A DNA stretch of 64,000 nucleotides from Acanthosepion esculentum (GCA_964036315.1 OZ038495.1:31116847-31180846); one strand, 5' to 3'; shown: positions 10,220 through 21,690, numbered from the stretch's first letter. Numbers and translations are program-made. The notes: generated from the sequence alone by a model not told the origin.

Positions 10220-11035
10220 ATAGGTAAATATGCAGTGTAGTCTTTTTTCAGACAATTCAATGTTCGAGAGCCCTGAATATTAGAAGGGTACTAATGCGGT
10301 GTGTTATATGAGTGAAAGAAAAGGTGGCAGGAAGTGGAGCTCATGAATTAAGGAGGGTATATGACGATTGATTCATGACTTAAATAACGTCAAGATTAAG
10401 GGAAGAACATACCCAGATGTTTGATGCATAATTGTCAGTTAAAGGCGGAAAGATGTGTGAGTTGATCCTCATTTTTACATTTCAAACATACATAAAATGA
10501 TGGCGTTTCGACTCCTTGAAAGTAGTCTATACTGGTGGAACAAAAGACTGCATAACCGATTTTGATCACTATCAAAGCGGAAAAGATTAGTAATATTTCA
10601 TTTCCGGTCTAAGCTGACGCTTATAAAGATAAAACGGAAAGAGTAAGGTACTTTCTGGGACAATAGTGAGCTAATCATTTTTCCTAATTCTTTAACAACG
10701 GATTGTATATATGAGCTCCAGCTAATGCCTGGGGTAAAATTGAAGATCAATAGAAGTTCAAGGGATGAAGCCTTATTGAGTTTAGGACTATTCATTGTGA
10801 AACTGAGGGTATGAAAACAAGTATTTGATTGGTGATTATACTATACTAGCTTGATTTTGCGCATACAGAAAATAATGAACGAGTTACCAAGTCAATAAAC
10901 AACTCAACTTGACCATAATCTCATAGTCAGTTTTATAAACTGAAATTATCAAATCTTTCAGTATTTACATTAAACTACAGGCTATTTAATCCACACATAT
11001 CTATCCATGCCATTGGCCACCTTCGTTAACGAAGG
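10220..11035. other. Non-coding stretch, no gene seen
   Basis: Unique-looking sequence without a credible frame or repeat. Confidence 0.5.
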
Positions 11036-11039
11036 TTTT

Positions 11040-11560
11040 ACGTGAAGTTTCCATGTCGTCTGAAGGTCCGCCGATTCTTAGCGAGGCCCATACAGGACAC
11101 GAATGTGTTTTCTTTTTCATAACAGCTACAGGACATTTAGCAACTGAACTCAGTTATCATTTTACATCGCTGCTGCTTCTCTTAAAATGTAGATCTGACG
11201 GTTTCTTCAGAAAGGAAATTTCTTTGAGAGAGATTTTCTCGCCCTGCTTTCTATTTCTGTTGTCTATGTGGAGAATTGGCTGACTTCGAATTTACCAGAG
11301 CAAAGCGTATATTTTAACCAGTCTCTGTATGTTGCCGATGACGTCCTTCCATTCCTTTGGCCTGAAGCCAATTCTTGGAACAGAAATAATCTTCTGTCCT
11401 TGTCATGTTGACGGCGCCAAAACGATGTGACTTTTCCAGCAGTGCATCAATTCTAGTGACATTGGAAGCTTTGAGGAATTCGGTGTTTGTAATGAAGTCA
11501 CTTCCGTGAACACTGCGATTACTGCTGACGCAATACGGATGGCATTGCTAGATGACCTCT
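11040..11560 (-). pseudogene. LINE C-terminal region, degenerate, second LINE family
   Basis: The minus strand reads SDFITNTEFLKASNVTRIDA, LLEKSHRFGAVNMTRTEDY and KGMEGRHRQH in one frame. These resemble the NTEVL-RA-..S.-LL..-QLRW-GHV-RM-DxR block found after the RT domain of animal endonuclease-RT LINEs. Further down, KCPVAVMKKKTHSCPVWASL-like text recalls the cysteine-containing C-terminus (CP.C...F..RIGL.SH). The expected GHV motif is mutated. The match is from recalled family patterns, and I cannot align it. Confidence 0.6.
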
Positions 11561-11897
11561 ATTCGTCTCAGTAAAGAAAGATTGAAAGAACATGTACCCT
11601 TTAGTTTTCTGCTTTCCTTGAAGTTGTTGCCCTAAACAAGTTTGTATAGTTAACAAGCGCGTCCATTTAACTTTAACAACGTCTTTTCATTTAGTCTACT
11701 AAAATGGTATACGTATGTAGGTAAAGAGCGGAATAGGTTCTATCTCTTTCAGACCGATGGAAAAGAATGCCGTTTGATAACTAGTTTCCAAATCAAGTAC
11801 ATCCATTAAATTTGCCAGACATTACGTTTGTTTCTGAAAGTTTTGTGCTAAGTTAGCGGGTAGAGGCGTGAGATATGGGTGTCGATAAACTCTCTAT

Positions 11898-11898
<1 letters not shown>

Positions 11899-11938
<40 letters not shown>
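11899..11938. repeat. (TA)n microsatellite
   Basis: Pure TA tract adjoining the GAGCAC-box repeat that follows. Confidence 0.95.
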
Positions 11939-11940
<2 letters not shown>

Positions 11941-12095
11941 CATTTATTTACATATTATGACATATTTATTTAAATATTATAACATATTTATGTTATAATA
12001 TTTAAATAAATGATTATATCTGCTCTACTCTGTATTGAGCACTCTTTAAAGAATAATAATTGTTGGTTATTGGAATTTACTCCGTATATACCAAT
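11939..12095 (-). repeat. GAGCAC-box repeat, copy 1
   Basis: Contains TGTATTGAGCACTCTTTAAA (12031-12050) followed by GAATAATAATTGTTGG. In opposite orientation it matches 27915-28040 over about 120 bp. A near-perfect AT palindrome (TTATTTAAATATTATAACAT and its complement) sits at about 11965-12013. Confidence 0.65.
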
Positions 12096-12144
12096 CCCAC
12101 ACTTGGGTGTGGGTGTATGTGTATATATATATGTATATATATAT

Positions 12145-12578
12145 AAACCGGGATCGAATCTCACCACGGTTTAATAGTCAGGAGGTAGACATCTTGTTGT
12201 TATCTGATTGGATCGATTTCGATACCAGCGAACGGCAACTTTGGAAAGTGTCTGAAAACCATACCACGGTTTGTCCCAAGACTTGTGAGAGAAATTGGGT
12301 ACACGCAAAGCTTGGGACCGTCGATAGCTGTGCTAGCACAGAATCACAATCATCTTCACCGAGGTTTTGAGTGTGCTGGCATTGTTCAGATGGTAGATAA
12401 CAAACACTTTCCCAGAAACTGTAACTAACCTCTGCATAGTGACAGTATAACCCGAAGGCTGGCTCTGTGGATGTTGAACAAACACAACTATTGCTGAGTT
12501 AGCGTCTGAAAATGGGATTGGCTAGCCGCCCTTATAGACGGATATCCTCGAATACGCGCGGCCAGCTATTATATATAT
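12145..12578 (+). mobile_element. Second copy of the 5S/tRNA SINE body
   Basis: Shares CTTTGGAAAGTGTCTG, CCATACCACGGTTTGTCC, GGCTCTGTGGATG and the end CGGCCAGCTATTATATAT with the 9.4-9.8 kb copy. The 5S head is absent. Only a decayed tRNA-like piece (GGATCGATTTCGATACC) precedes the body. Confidence 0.6.
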
Positions 12579-12608
12579 ATAAATCACATGCAGACGCACA
12601 TGTTTGTA

Positions 12609-12642
<34 letters not shown>

Positions 12643-12756
12643 AACACACACATATGCGTGTGTATGTGTTTAGGCAGTATATCTTCATTCAAACATGTTT
12701 CATTGAATAATATGCAGACATATTGTGTCTAGCTATTTTTATATTAATCCTTTCTA

Positions 12757-12836
12757 TTAGGTTGGTGCAAAAATAATGTCGTTTTCTGACGTTCAACTTC
12801 ATGTGAGAAAACGACATTATTTTTGCACCAACCTAA
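12757..12836. mobile_element. 80-bp mariner-type MITE, copy 1
   Basis: TTAGGTTGGTGCAAAAATAA at the left end is matched by its exact reverse complement at the right end. The arms are about 30 bp and the centre about 20 bp, with a TA duplication at 12755-12756 and 12837-12838. Length and outer sequence are those of the MADE1/Hsmar1 type of mariner MITE known from vertebrates. A second copy lies at 59924-60003. Confidence 0.9.
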
Positions 12837-12889
12837 TAGTTGTCTAATCAGTTTCTTGATGTTAACATGAAGGAAGTCGCCGTAGCTTT

Positions 12890-12942
12890 TTTTTTTACAC
12901 AAGTACTTTCGACCTTTTCTAAGGTCATCTTCAGAGGTAAAT
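12890..12942 (-). ncRNA. Hammerhead ribozyme-like motif
   Basis: The minus strand has CTGAAGA, then hairpin GACCTT-AGAA-AAGGTC (6 perfect pairs), then GAAA (core 12907-12934). Stem I can form between TTTACCT and GTGTAAA with one mismatch. CUGANGA, stem II and GAAA is the hammerhead core. The cleavage-site triplet would be CUU. Predicted only. Confidence 0.6.
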
Positions 12943-13049
12943 TACAAAGTCACGTTATTGTAAGTGCGAAAAACTCTGAATTCTGTACTAATAGTGATTT
13001 TTAAAAAAAACGCGGGTGGACGCGCTGTGTTATAGTTTCCTTAAATTTG

Positions 13050-13325
13050 GGCATCTTGACGTGGTGTAATGGTTAGAAAGGTTGTCTTGCTAGATCAATT
13101 ACAACTCAGTAGTGAGTTCGATCTTCACTTGGTGTCCCATACTTTCGGCATTGGGCCACATCTAAGCCGGGCTTAGAAAATCACTTTTTGGGCACCTAGG
13201 GGTGGTGTAATGGTTAGCAAGCTTGTCTCGCTAGAACGATTACGACTGAGTAGTGAGTTCGATTCGCACTGGGTGCCCCCTACTTTCGGCCTTGTGCCAC
13301 ATCTAAGCTACGGCAGCTTTTTCAA
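13050..13325 (+). mobile_element. tRNA-derived SINE, family 2, tandem dimer
   Basis: Two head-to-tail units (about 13053-13187 and 13188-13325). Each has GTGGTGTAATGGTTAG (A box), GTGAGTTCGAT (B box) and a tail TACTTTCGGC-TTG-GCCACATCTAAGC. In the second unit the ends GGGCACC and GGGTGCCC can pair as a tRNA acceptor stem. A related junction occurs at 6.0 kb. Confidence 0.75.
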
Positions 13326-13429
13326 GACAAACGTATAATATAAGGGAGCTGACCGGAAATTGGTAGAAATGTAAAATGACATTTAATGTTACATGCACTT
13401 TAATATGTTGTTGCTATATTTGTCAGGGA

Positions 13430-13800
13430 GGTCACATATTGATTATACCAGCCTGGTGATGTGATCTTAGTCCGCAGCATATCTGGACAGTGCCTGAGAA
13501 CAATTCTACAGTTTAATCCTAGCCTTGTGAGTTAAATTGGGAGACACAGCCGTTCGGAATCCGTCTATTGTTGTGCTAGCACGAATTCACAGTTCACCGT
13601 CACCGAGGTTCTGAAAGTGCTGGCTTTGTTAAAAACAATTATCATGTCGGAAACTGTAACTAAGTTATGATCAGCTTAGTTGCATAAATCACAGTTGGAT
13701 TCTGTGGGTGGAGTGGTCGTCTGAAATAGGAATTTGGTAGTTACCCTGGCAGACGAGTGTTTTTGGAAATGAGTAACCAGTCATTAATTATGTATTTATG
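13430..13800 (+). mobile_element. Third copy of the 5S/tRNA SINE body
   Basis: Diverged copy sharing CACCGAGGTTCTGAAAGTGC, GAAACTGTAACTAA and GATTCTGTGGGTGG with the 12.2 kb copy. The end GAACCAGTCATTAATTATG-like text corresponds to the family 3' end. It lacks the 5S head. Confidence 0.55.
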
Positions 13801-15995
13801 TATATATGCCAACTCTAGTTATTGATCTGTAATTTATCTGTTGTTTTTATTTCCTACATATTTTAAAATACAGGTTGTCCTATTAGAAAAAAGGATAATT
13901 TTTATGTATATTCTGAGTAAAATAGATTATACGGTTACACGAAACTTGTTTGTACAAAATAAGATGGAAAAACTTTAGCTCAAAATCTAATACAACATTT
14001 TGCTTATTTTACCTTCTTCACTACAAATGAAAGATAAAAAAAATATTGGCCCTTGAAAATAAACAGATGTTAAATGTCGACATCGGTAAAAATAAGAAAA
14101 AACACTTCATTCTGCAGGTATTATACGGTAGGTAAACTAAAAATGTATGAAAAAGTAAATGATATATAAATGTGCTTTCGAATCGAGAAAGACAAGGAAT
14201 GGCTACAGAGAAAGAAAAAAGTGATAGTATGTAGGAAATCTATGCTTCGATTAGAAAAGAAAGACTACTCTGAATTTAATAGAACATAATAAAAATGGTG
14301 TTAGTGGAAATAATGGATGGCTAACATATATTAAGTCTGTACGTTTCTGTGAAAAAAGACCGCGAAATATACACTGAATGAAAAATCAACAAGCATAAAA
14401 GTGAGAAAGAGGAAGTTTAGGAAAAGGAGAGAATGGAGACATTTAAAAACAGAACTGAAAAAAAAAACAGGATAGGAAACAGACAAAAAAACAAACCGAT
14501 AAAGAAATCAATGAAAACCCGAAAGGAATGAAAGAACTTAAAAGAAAGAAAAGAAAGAAAGCGGAAGAGGTAAATAAACAAAGACGAGCCTAGTGATAAA
14601 AGGAATAGAAAATGGAATGCGATAAAAGAAAATTCATTGAAAATGGAAACACAAGATAAAAAGAAAAAAACGACGGAGAAACGAAAAGTGAAAGCCAACA
14701 TGCAAACTAGAAATAAATAAATAAACAAAGATAGAAAGTCAAATTTATAAAACTTGTCTATGTCGGTGAGGAATATGAGATGGGAAAACAGAGTTGGACA
14801 TGTAAAAAAAAAAAAGAAATGATATCGACAATGATGACGACGATGGGGCGGATAGTTGGATAACGTGCGAAGAATCTGCAAAGCACTCCTATCAACAGAA
14901 ATGCCCTTGGCAAATAAACAGATTCTATCCAGCATGGTTCAGCGCATGGGCACGCGCAGGTGTCTATTAATATGCGGTCTTGAGTCAATGTGTGTATATG
15001 GGAAAGAATCAATATACATACGTGTGTGTTGGACTTATAAACTGAAATTATTGGTGAGTTTGTATAAATATATACGCATATGTGTGAATGTGAATGCTTG
15101 TGGAATGAACGTGTATATGAATGTGTTTAGTAAAGTGAAGGTCATGTTCTTATCATTGGATGCATTTTATGTTTATTATTATTATTATTACTGAATTAAA
15201 GAATAACACTTCAATATAATGACGTTGGGGAAATTCGAAGAAACCCGTGTTTTGATAATAGCAGAGCATTAACTTACAAGGTGCAATACATATGACTTGC
15301 ATCCCATCATGAGACTGGATGTAATGATTTGCGTGTTGGACTTCGTAGACATTCACTCTTCACTTAACGGCCGTTTTCCATTTCAAGGCACTGGTCGCTA
15401 AACGATCTAGTCTCTCTATCGTTAATTTTACCTCGTCCCCATTTCAAGTATATTAACATGGAATGGATTTCTGCCAAACAGCTCCAAATGGCTCTGTTAT
15501 CAATTTTTGTACTATTTGCAACATTTTTAATTTATTTTCTATTTATATAGTACAACTGTCTACTGTACAAGAAACATAACGAACAACTCCAAAAATCAGC
15601 TCTGTGTTCCATACATAGGCTGGCATACTGCAAATAATTTTTATTTTTCAATTTATTTATTAATTTTTATATAATTTGATCACTTGTTTGAAAAGTAAAT
15701 AAGCACTATTAAAACTTGTGTACAATGTAAAATAACGAATTGGAATTTTTCGGTTTTTATTTTATAAGATTCTTTACTTCGTTTTTATTCTGGTATGTTG
15801 CTCTCTCAATAATAACGCGAATAATATATGGATATTTTGAATAAGGATTTCATTTTTTATAAGGACAGAAGAAATGAAAAATTACGCAACACTTATGAAA
15901 GAAAGAAATTTACTATGAAAAACAATTTTAATGAACAAACTAAATAAAATAGGTAATACCTAGCGTGAGGTGTGAAGGGAAACGTTCGAAAATTA
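13801..15995. other. Non-coding stretch, purine-rich in part
   Basis: About 14150-14760 is strongly purine-rich on the plus strand, which creates the Phe/Leu-rich minus-strand 172-codon frame at 14417-14935. I reject that frame as compositional. A short (ATT)n occurs at about 15171-15190. No gene recognised. Confidence 0.55.
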
Positions 15996-15997
15996 AA

Positions 15998-16848
15998 ATA
16001 ATACGGTGTAGAACCTGGCCTTTGGTCTCGAAAACCACCTCCAATCTGTGAATGACTTGGACAAAATTGGCTTTTATACTTTAATGCCCCCAAAACGAAA
16101 ATGCTCTCATTTACCCACCATAGAGAACACTCTTATCAGAATGGCTGATGCCCAACTCCATGAGAGCATCTCTCTGCGGCTTCTTGGACTCACGTTTTCC
16201 ACTGACCTGAGGTGGAATGACTCAATAGCTTCATCTACCGCAAGGAAAGTTGGTTCTTTGTGTCGCTCCAAAAGGTTTTTCTCGGCTTAGTTCATCCTTC
16301 AAATCTACCATTCGACCTTGCATTTAACACTGTTACCATATATTGTCTGGTGCCCCCGCTGTTCATCTCGAGGTCCTCGACAAAATAGAGTGACGGATAT
16401 GCAATGTGATAGGTCCTGGCATCTCGTCTACAGTCACTTCCACACAGACGTGCTGTGGCTTCCCTCTCTCATTTCTACTAAAATTTTCATGGCGAGCTCC
16501 TTGCACTGGTAGTCCAACAGCATTAATTTAAGCCTGCTACTCGGTTGGCATCTCGGTCCCACCCTTTCACTGTCGAAGCATTTAAATGTAACCACCTCTT
16601 CTACTCCAACAGCTTCTCCTCTCGCAATTCCTGTCAGTGGAACTTGCTTCCTCTTACTTGCTTTACTGATAGATATAATATTCAAATATTGAAAGGTAAT
16701 GTCAGTCAACATTTTATGCCTTGATCCAGGCCCCGTTTTTCTCTATATTATTTCCTCAAGCACCCCTCTTTACCCTTACTCTCACTATCTGTAACCGCTT
16801 GTGTGCTAGTGACACTCCCGGCTTGTTTGTGGTGAAATACTAAAAAGA
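15998..16848 (+). pseudogene. Jockey-like LINE, 5'-truncated C-terminus and 3' end
   Basis: The reading ISLRLLGLTFSTDLRWN ... SSTARKVGSLCRSKRFFS (16165-16290) is the same protein as the better copy at 51988-52620. Beyond 16290 it can be followed only by changing frame. It begins within the RT domain (NDLDKIGFYTLMPPKRKCS, from about 16048). The 3' end has a decayed form of the tail GTG-TAGTG-C-CCGGCTTG. It is a dead copy, cut at the 5' end as LINEs usually are. Confidence 0.75.
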
Positions 16849-16849
16849 A

Positions 16850-17570
16850 TGAACCGACTATGATGACAAGGATTGGAATAAAAATAACCTCTACAAAATC
16901 TAAGAGACAAATCTGGAAATGAGATGATTTTCAATTTTGTGATATATACATAAAACATAATACAGAAGAGAGGTGGATAAACAGCAAACAATAGATTCGC
17001 AAATTTTGCTGGCATGGAAGCATTCATTGACATAAACGTGCTTAAAAGTGAATATTGAATGTGAAGATTTGAATGGAATCATTGGTTCAATGAGAACAAT
17101 GCAAATAACGTTGGTTTGAAAGCAAAGAAATGGAATGAATGAGAGTCGGCAAGTTGATAAACAGCAGTGACATATTTTGATACTTCAACGAAATAAAGCT
17201 TAATAGACGCGAAGAAAGAATCTCTGCAAAACGGGGGGGGGTGATAGCTGATTTCGTGAAATAAATAATGAAAGGGTGGAGAATTATCAAAACTTCGTCA
17301 CTTCTAGAAAATTGTATTTTTTTCTAACTTGGGGAGGGGGGTATGAACAAATTCAAGAAATTTTGGAAAAAATAATCCATGCAAGGAAGAACCAATTTAA
17401 TGTGCATCACTTTTGAAAATGATTGTGAGAATAGTACATTTATCGGCGTAAATTTTATTGATTGTTTCAATTGTTATTTATAGGTTATCAACCCTTTTCA
17501 CGTTATTTAAAGCCAGAAAATATCTTTAGATTGTAAGAATGTTTTGGGATAATAATTATTTACTGAGCTC
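16850..17570. other. Non-coding stretch, no gene seen
   Basis: AT-rich sequence. Short frames show nothing recognisable. Confidence 0.5.
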
Positions 17571-17574
17571 TTTG

Positions 17575-17790
17575 TATTTCGGTGAACGCCGGTCTGGAAG
17601 CACAGCTATAATTTCAAATCAGGGAAGAACACGCTCTATTATCTTTCCTGACGAAATTATGGCAATGGATATATACAAACGAAAATTTATATGGGGAAAG
17701 ATATGGTTGCCTAAGTCATGAACGGAAATGACATTTGTAGATAATTTCTCAAAATAAATAATTGCCCAGAATGCTGTATTTAGTTGCAGT
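17575..17790 (+). repeat. Direct repeat R5, copy 1
   Basis: CGGTCTGGAAGCACAGCTAT, TCAAATCAGGGAAGAACA, ATATGGGGAAAG and AATGCTGTATT all recur in the same order at 18240-18445. The two copies are about 665 bp apart and bracket the antisense 5S-like sequence. Confidence 0.8.
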
Positions 17791-17859
17791 AGAAAACATT
17801 TGGAATGTGGTCTTTTGGTAACCATTGCAAGAATGTTTGGGAATAATAAAGATTTACTG

Positions 17860-18023
17860 ATAAATCAAATTAATTAACTTGAACCTGAAGCAGGGGGGGC
17901 TTCATACCATTCCTAGCAAATATTTGCGTGTAAGTGAATTAAACGAACACGAATCGGAATTGAAACTCAGCTTTCCGTAACACTCCTCTTTGTAATACTT
18001 CATTACAACATCCGTATATCCAA
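17860..18023 (-). repeat. Body of an antisense 5S-derived repeat
   Basis: Minus-strand continuation of the 5S-like head at 18024-18140. Landmarks such as AACGAACACGAATCGGAATT also occur at 38.75 kb (AACGAACACAAATTGAATTG), and the preceding AATAA-GATTTACT block is shared too, which defines a second, tRNA-less 5S-derived repeat. Confidence 0.5.
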
Positions 18024-18140
18024 GCTTACAGAACCTGGTATTCCCAAGCGGCCACCCATCTAGGCGCTAAACAAGCTCGACGTTGCTTAACTTCGATTAT
18101 CGTACGAGAACTGGTGTTTCAACTTCAAGATTATGTCTAG
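18024..18140 (-). pseudogene. 5S rRNA-like sequence, antisense
   Basis: The minus strand contains CCAGTTCTCGTACGAT, AATCGAAGTTAAGCAACGTC, CTAGATGGGTGGCCGCTTGG and GGTTCTGTAAGC, in 5S rRNA order and at about 5S length (117 bp). It retains the conserved internal promoter region but has substitutions in the 5' stem. It is embedded in repeats, so it is a pseudogene or SINE head. Confidence 0.8.
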
Positions 18141-18239
18141 TCTTTTGCTTTCGCTTCCCAATAACTGATGTGAGAAAAGGACGAATTCAAATTATATGTT
18201 TCTCCCAAAATATGAATTAAATCATAGTGATACTGACTC

Positions 18240-18445
18240 TCTACTTATTTGGGTGACAACCCGTCTGGAAGCACAGCTATAATATCAAATCAGGGAAGAA
18301 CATGCCCCACCATCTTTCCGAAGAAGTCATGCAAATGTAAATTCACAAAAGAAAAGGAATATGGGGAAAGCTATGTTTGCCTATGTCATGAATGAAGATG
18401 ACATTTATAAATAATTGCTCAAAATGCTGTATTCAGTTGCTGTGT
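18240..18445 (+). repeat. Direct repeat R5, copy 2
   Basis: Same landmarks and order as 17575-17790, with scattered substitutions. Confidence 0.8.
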
Positions 18446-18689
18446 AGACGTGCTGTTACATGATAACCAACACAAAAACTACAGAAACGGGAATAATGAG
18501 TTACAAATTCGTACCCCAAACTACATAAGTGTATTAAATGTTTAAGAAAGGCCAGACCTGGTAAAAAATACCAACGTATACTTTTAATTATATATATTCC
18601 AAAGGTTGCCATAGCTGGAGGTAATAGTAGCGGTAAACGCCTAATCTCTAATCAATGATCTCCCGGCATGGATTTCTAATAATTTCTGA

Positions 18690-19110
18690 CAACTAAGTCC
18701 AGCTCCAAACCGGAGAAGAGTCGAAGGCGAACCACTGGCGCCTCATAACGAGCGACTTCGAGGAGATCGAGCACGTCAGTTCCGGTATTGAGACCGTCGA
18801 GAGAAAGGGAAACTCTGTCGTTAAACCTCCGCTACCTTGAGTCTTTTTTCCAAACACAGTAAAGGCCGTGGAAGTAAATACACACGGAACATTCGCAGTG
18901 GAGCACCGAAGGCGCTTGGTTGCCAACATAAAACTTCCGACAATTCTTGCCCATTTTTTTTTATCGATCTTGTCAGCACAGGTGAGAGGTGGGTGCAGTG
19001 TGGTCTGGGAAGCACACGTCCCCCATATACCATCATCCACGCTTGCAGCTTGGAGAGATCAATATAGTCTCACAACAAAAGGACTGAATTTTGAACAAAT
19101 ACACCTCTAA
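18690..19110. other. GC-richer block with open frames on both strands, unidentified
   Basis: A minus-strand frame of 115 codons (18693-19040) overlaps plus-strand frames of 76-80 codons. The composition is clearly less AT-rich than its surroundings. A plus-strand reading with one internal stop (SDFEEIEHVSSGIETVERK, then AVEVNTHGTFAVEHRRRL) looks protein-like, but I do not recognise the family. It may be a captured exon or an unfamiliar transposon fragment. Confidence 0.35.
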
Positions 19111-19261
19111 CTTTATTTCGCGAGATAAATGGATGCCCACCAAACACACTTTCTGACGAATAGTTTGCGTTCTTTACGATCAAATTCTTAATCCGATAGA
19201 AATAAAAATTCATAAGACATTCTTTTGAATATTTCGATTCCTCTTATTTCATTTTACTTAC

Positions 19262-19735
19262 ATTGAAACCTTCTTCTTATACTTTTTCTTCTTCTCCTCC
19301 TCCTTCCTCGTTGTCGTCCTCGTCGTCGTCTTCTTCTTCTCATCCTCCTTCTTCTCCTCCTTCTTCTCCTCCTCCTCCTCCTCCTTTTTCTTCTTCTCAT
19401 CTTCCTCCTCCTTCTTCTTCTTATCAAACGCCTCCTCCTTCTTATTATTATTATCATACCCCTCCTCCTTCTTCTTCTCATACTCGTCCTCCTTCATCAT
19501 CATCATCTACTTCTTCACCTCCTCCTCCTCCTTATTCTTATCATACTCCTCCTCCTTATTCTTATCATACTCCTCCTCCTTATTCTTATCATAATCCGCC
19601 TCCTTATTCTTATCATACTCCTCCTCATCATCCTTCTTCTCTTCCTCTTCATCATCATCATCTTCATCTTTTTCTTCTTCTCATCCTCCTCTTCCTCCTC
19701 TTCTTCATCATCTTCCTCTTCTATTTTTATTGCAA
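19262..19735. repeat. Polypyrimidine tract (TTC/TCC)n
   Basis: Almost pure pyrimidine on the plus strand, with TTCTTATCATACTCCTCC-like subrepeats at 19530-19630. The Ser/Pro-rich plus frame of 161 codons and Arg- or Lys/Glu-rich minus frames are translation of the repeat. Such tracts can adopt triplex DNA. Confidence 0.95.
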
Positions 19736-19739
19736 TCAC

Positions 19740-20070
19740 ACTTCATAACTATCAACATCGACGTTAGAATGATTTATTTTATTTTTACATATTACTTATT
19801 TTTTCTGTTAAGAATAAATTTGCTTCTTTATTTTCAACCTCTTTCTTTATTATCTTCTTTATACATTTCCTTTCAGTATTTCTTTACATTTTATTCTGCT
19901 GTCTTCTCGTCTCCTGAAAACTTACTTTTAAGTCTAGGCTTTGTAGATATTCAGAAAATGCTTCTAGCAGCAATATTCTTCTGAACGGACTATCAATACT
20001 AAACTTTCGGATTCCGGTTTCTTTTTGCCTATAGAAATTGCATACATGTATTCATAATTTTTGTCCAACT
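19740..20070. other. Non-coding stretch, no gene seen
   Basis: AT-rich sequence between two simple-repeat blocks. Confidence 0.5.
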
Positions 20071-20072
20071 TC

Positions 20073-20387
<315 letters not shown>

Positions 20388-20389
20388 CG

Positions 20390-21240
20390 ATTTTAAACAA
20401 TTGCTTTCCAATGACTTTCGTCTTCACTTTTTTTATTTAACCAATACGCCATTTGCCTGAAATTGTATATATCTTTCAGTTTTTCACCCACTAAACCTTT
20501 ACACCAACCTCCACTGCGTTTTTCCAACTTCCCTAAACATTGAGCAACGGGCGGTAACTCTGTCTGGCAGAGTAATTTAATTGAATTTGCTAACCTAGAT
20601 CGTGACTATAATTAAAATGAGCAAATATATACATACGAGGCTCACCTTTGTGAGTCACTCAATGAAAACACAAGACTGTTTATCTAAGTATTAAAAAAAT
20701 CATTGATAGAGGGAAAGTCAAATTTCTAGGTTTTAATTTTTCTCAAATACGCGTTTGAATTGTATGTTTAGATATATTTTTATATTTTTGTTATACGTTC
20801 AACTCACACAATCTTTTATAACTTCGCTCAATCATTTTTTTCTAAAATTGAAATATTTTAGTTATTTATTTTTTACTCTGATTCTGTTTTAGACAGTTTC
20901 TGATCAGAAATTTCCGGGGGAGTTCACTTTATTTCGTATATTTCGAGTATTTCTACAAATTAAATTCTCGCGTAGTATTAATGGAAAAAACAAGAATTCT
21001 AAATTCGCGATAAAGGAATTACAAGATGTTTGATAATAATAATAATGAGAATAACATATGTATAACTATATATATATACATTGTATATTTAGGCAGCAAT
21101 TTTTCATTGATGCATGCTTAGATTGGATATAACATGTATCAATATGGTGATTTCCTTTCATCTTTCAATGATAATGTTATTAAGCTTATCAGACAATATG
21201 AAAGGAACTTAAAATAGAGAGAACTTGTCTACATTAATGA
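20390..21240. other. Non-coding stretch, no gene seen
   Basis: AT-rich sequence with no recognisable coding or repeat family. Confidence 0.5.
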
Positions 21241-21244
21241 AACA

Positions 21245-21423
<179 letters not shown>

Positions 21424-21640
21424 ATTTAAGCAGCAATCCTCCTTTCATGCACATTTATTTAAAAATGACAGACAATGTGCTTTTCTTTAGTCTTTTTATA
21501 CAAATTCTCATGCGATTTAATAATATTTTTGTTTTCGGATGATAAATTATATAAAAACTGTCCGACTGTTCTTTTTATCCGAGCGCTTTCGGCTATACAT
21601 TTCGCCATTTTCAAGGATTATATTTTAACTGTTAAAATTA
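21424..21640 (-). repeat. PLE-2 3' terminal repeat (pseudo-LTR)
   Basis: About 140 bp of this region matches 24003-24138 in the same orientation (shared landmarks GCAGCAAT, TTTTATACAA, TCTCATG, TTTTCGGATGA.AAATTATATA, AACTGT.CGA.TGTTCTTT), so the element has direct terminal repeats. The adjoining AGCCGAAAGCGCTCGGAT is shared with the PLE copy at 31.5-32.3 kb. On the minus strand CTTGAAAATGGCG...GCCGAAAGC may be a decayed hammerhead core. Confidence 0.75.
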
Positions 21641-21690
21641 GAAATAGTTTGTTGTATGTGTGTTTTATAAAATGTTTTCATTTTTTTGTT

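Noticed and set aside
9784..10260. 155-158 codon Thr/His/Ile/Tyr frames
   Set aside because: Overlap entirely with the GT/TA minisatellite.
14417..14935. 172-codon Phe/Leu-rich minus frame, possibly a membrane protein
   Set aside because: Mirror of a purine-rich plus strand; no regular hydrophobic segment pattern and no domain.
19254..19748. Ser/Pro-rich 161-codon frame and Arg/Lys-rich antisense frames
   Set aside because: Polypyrimidine repeat translation; no domain.
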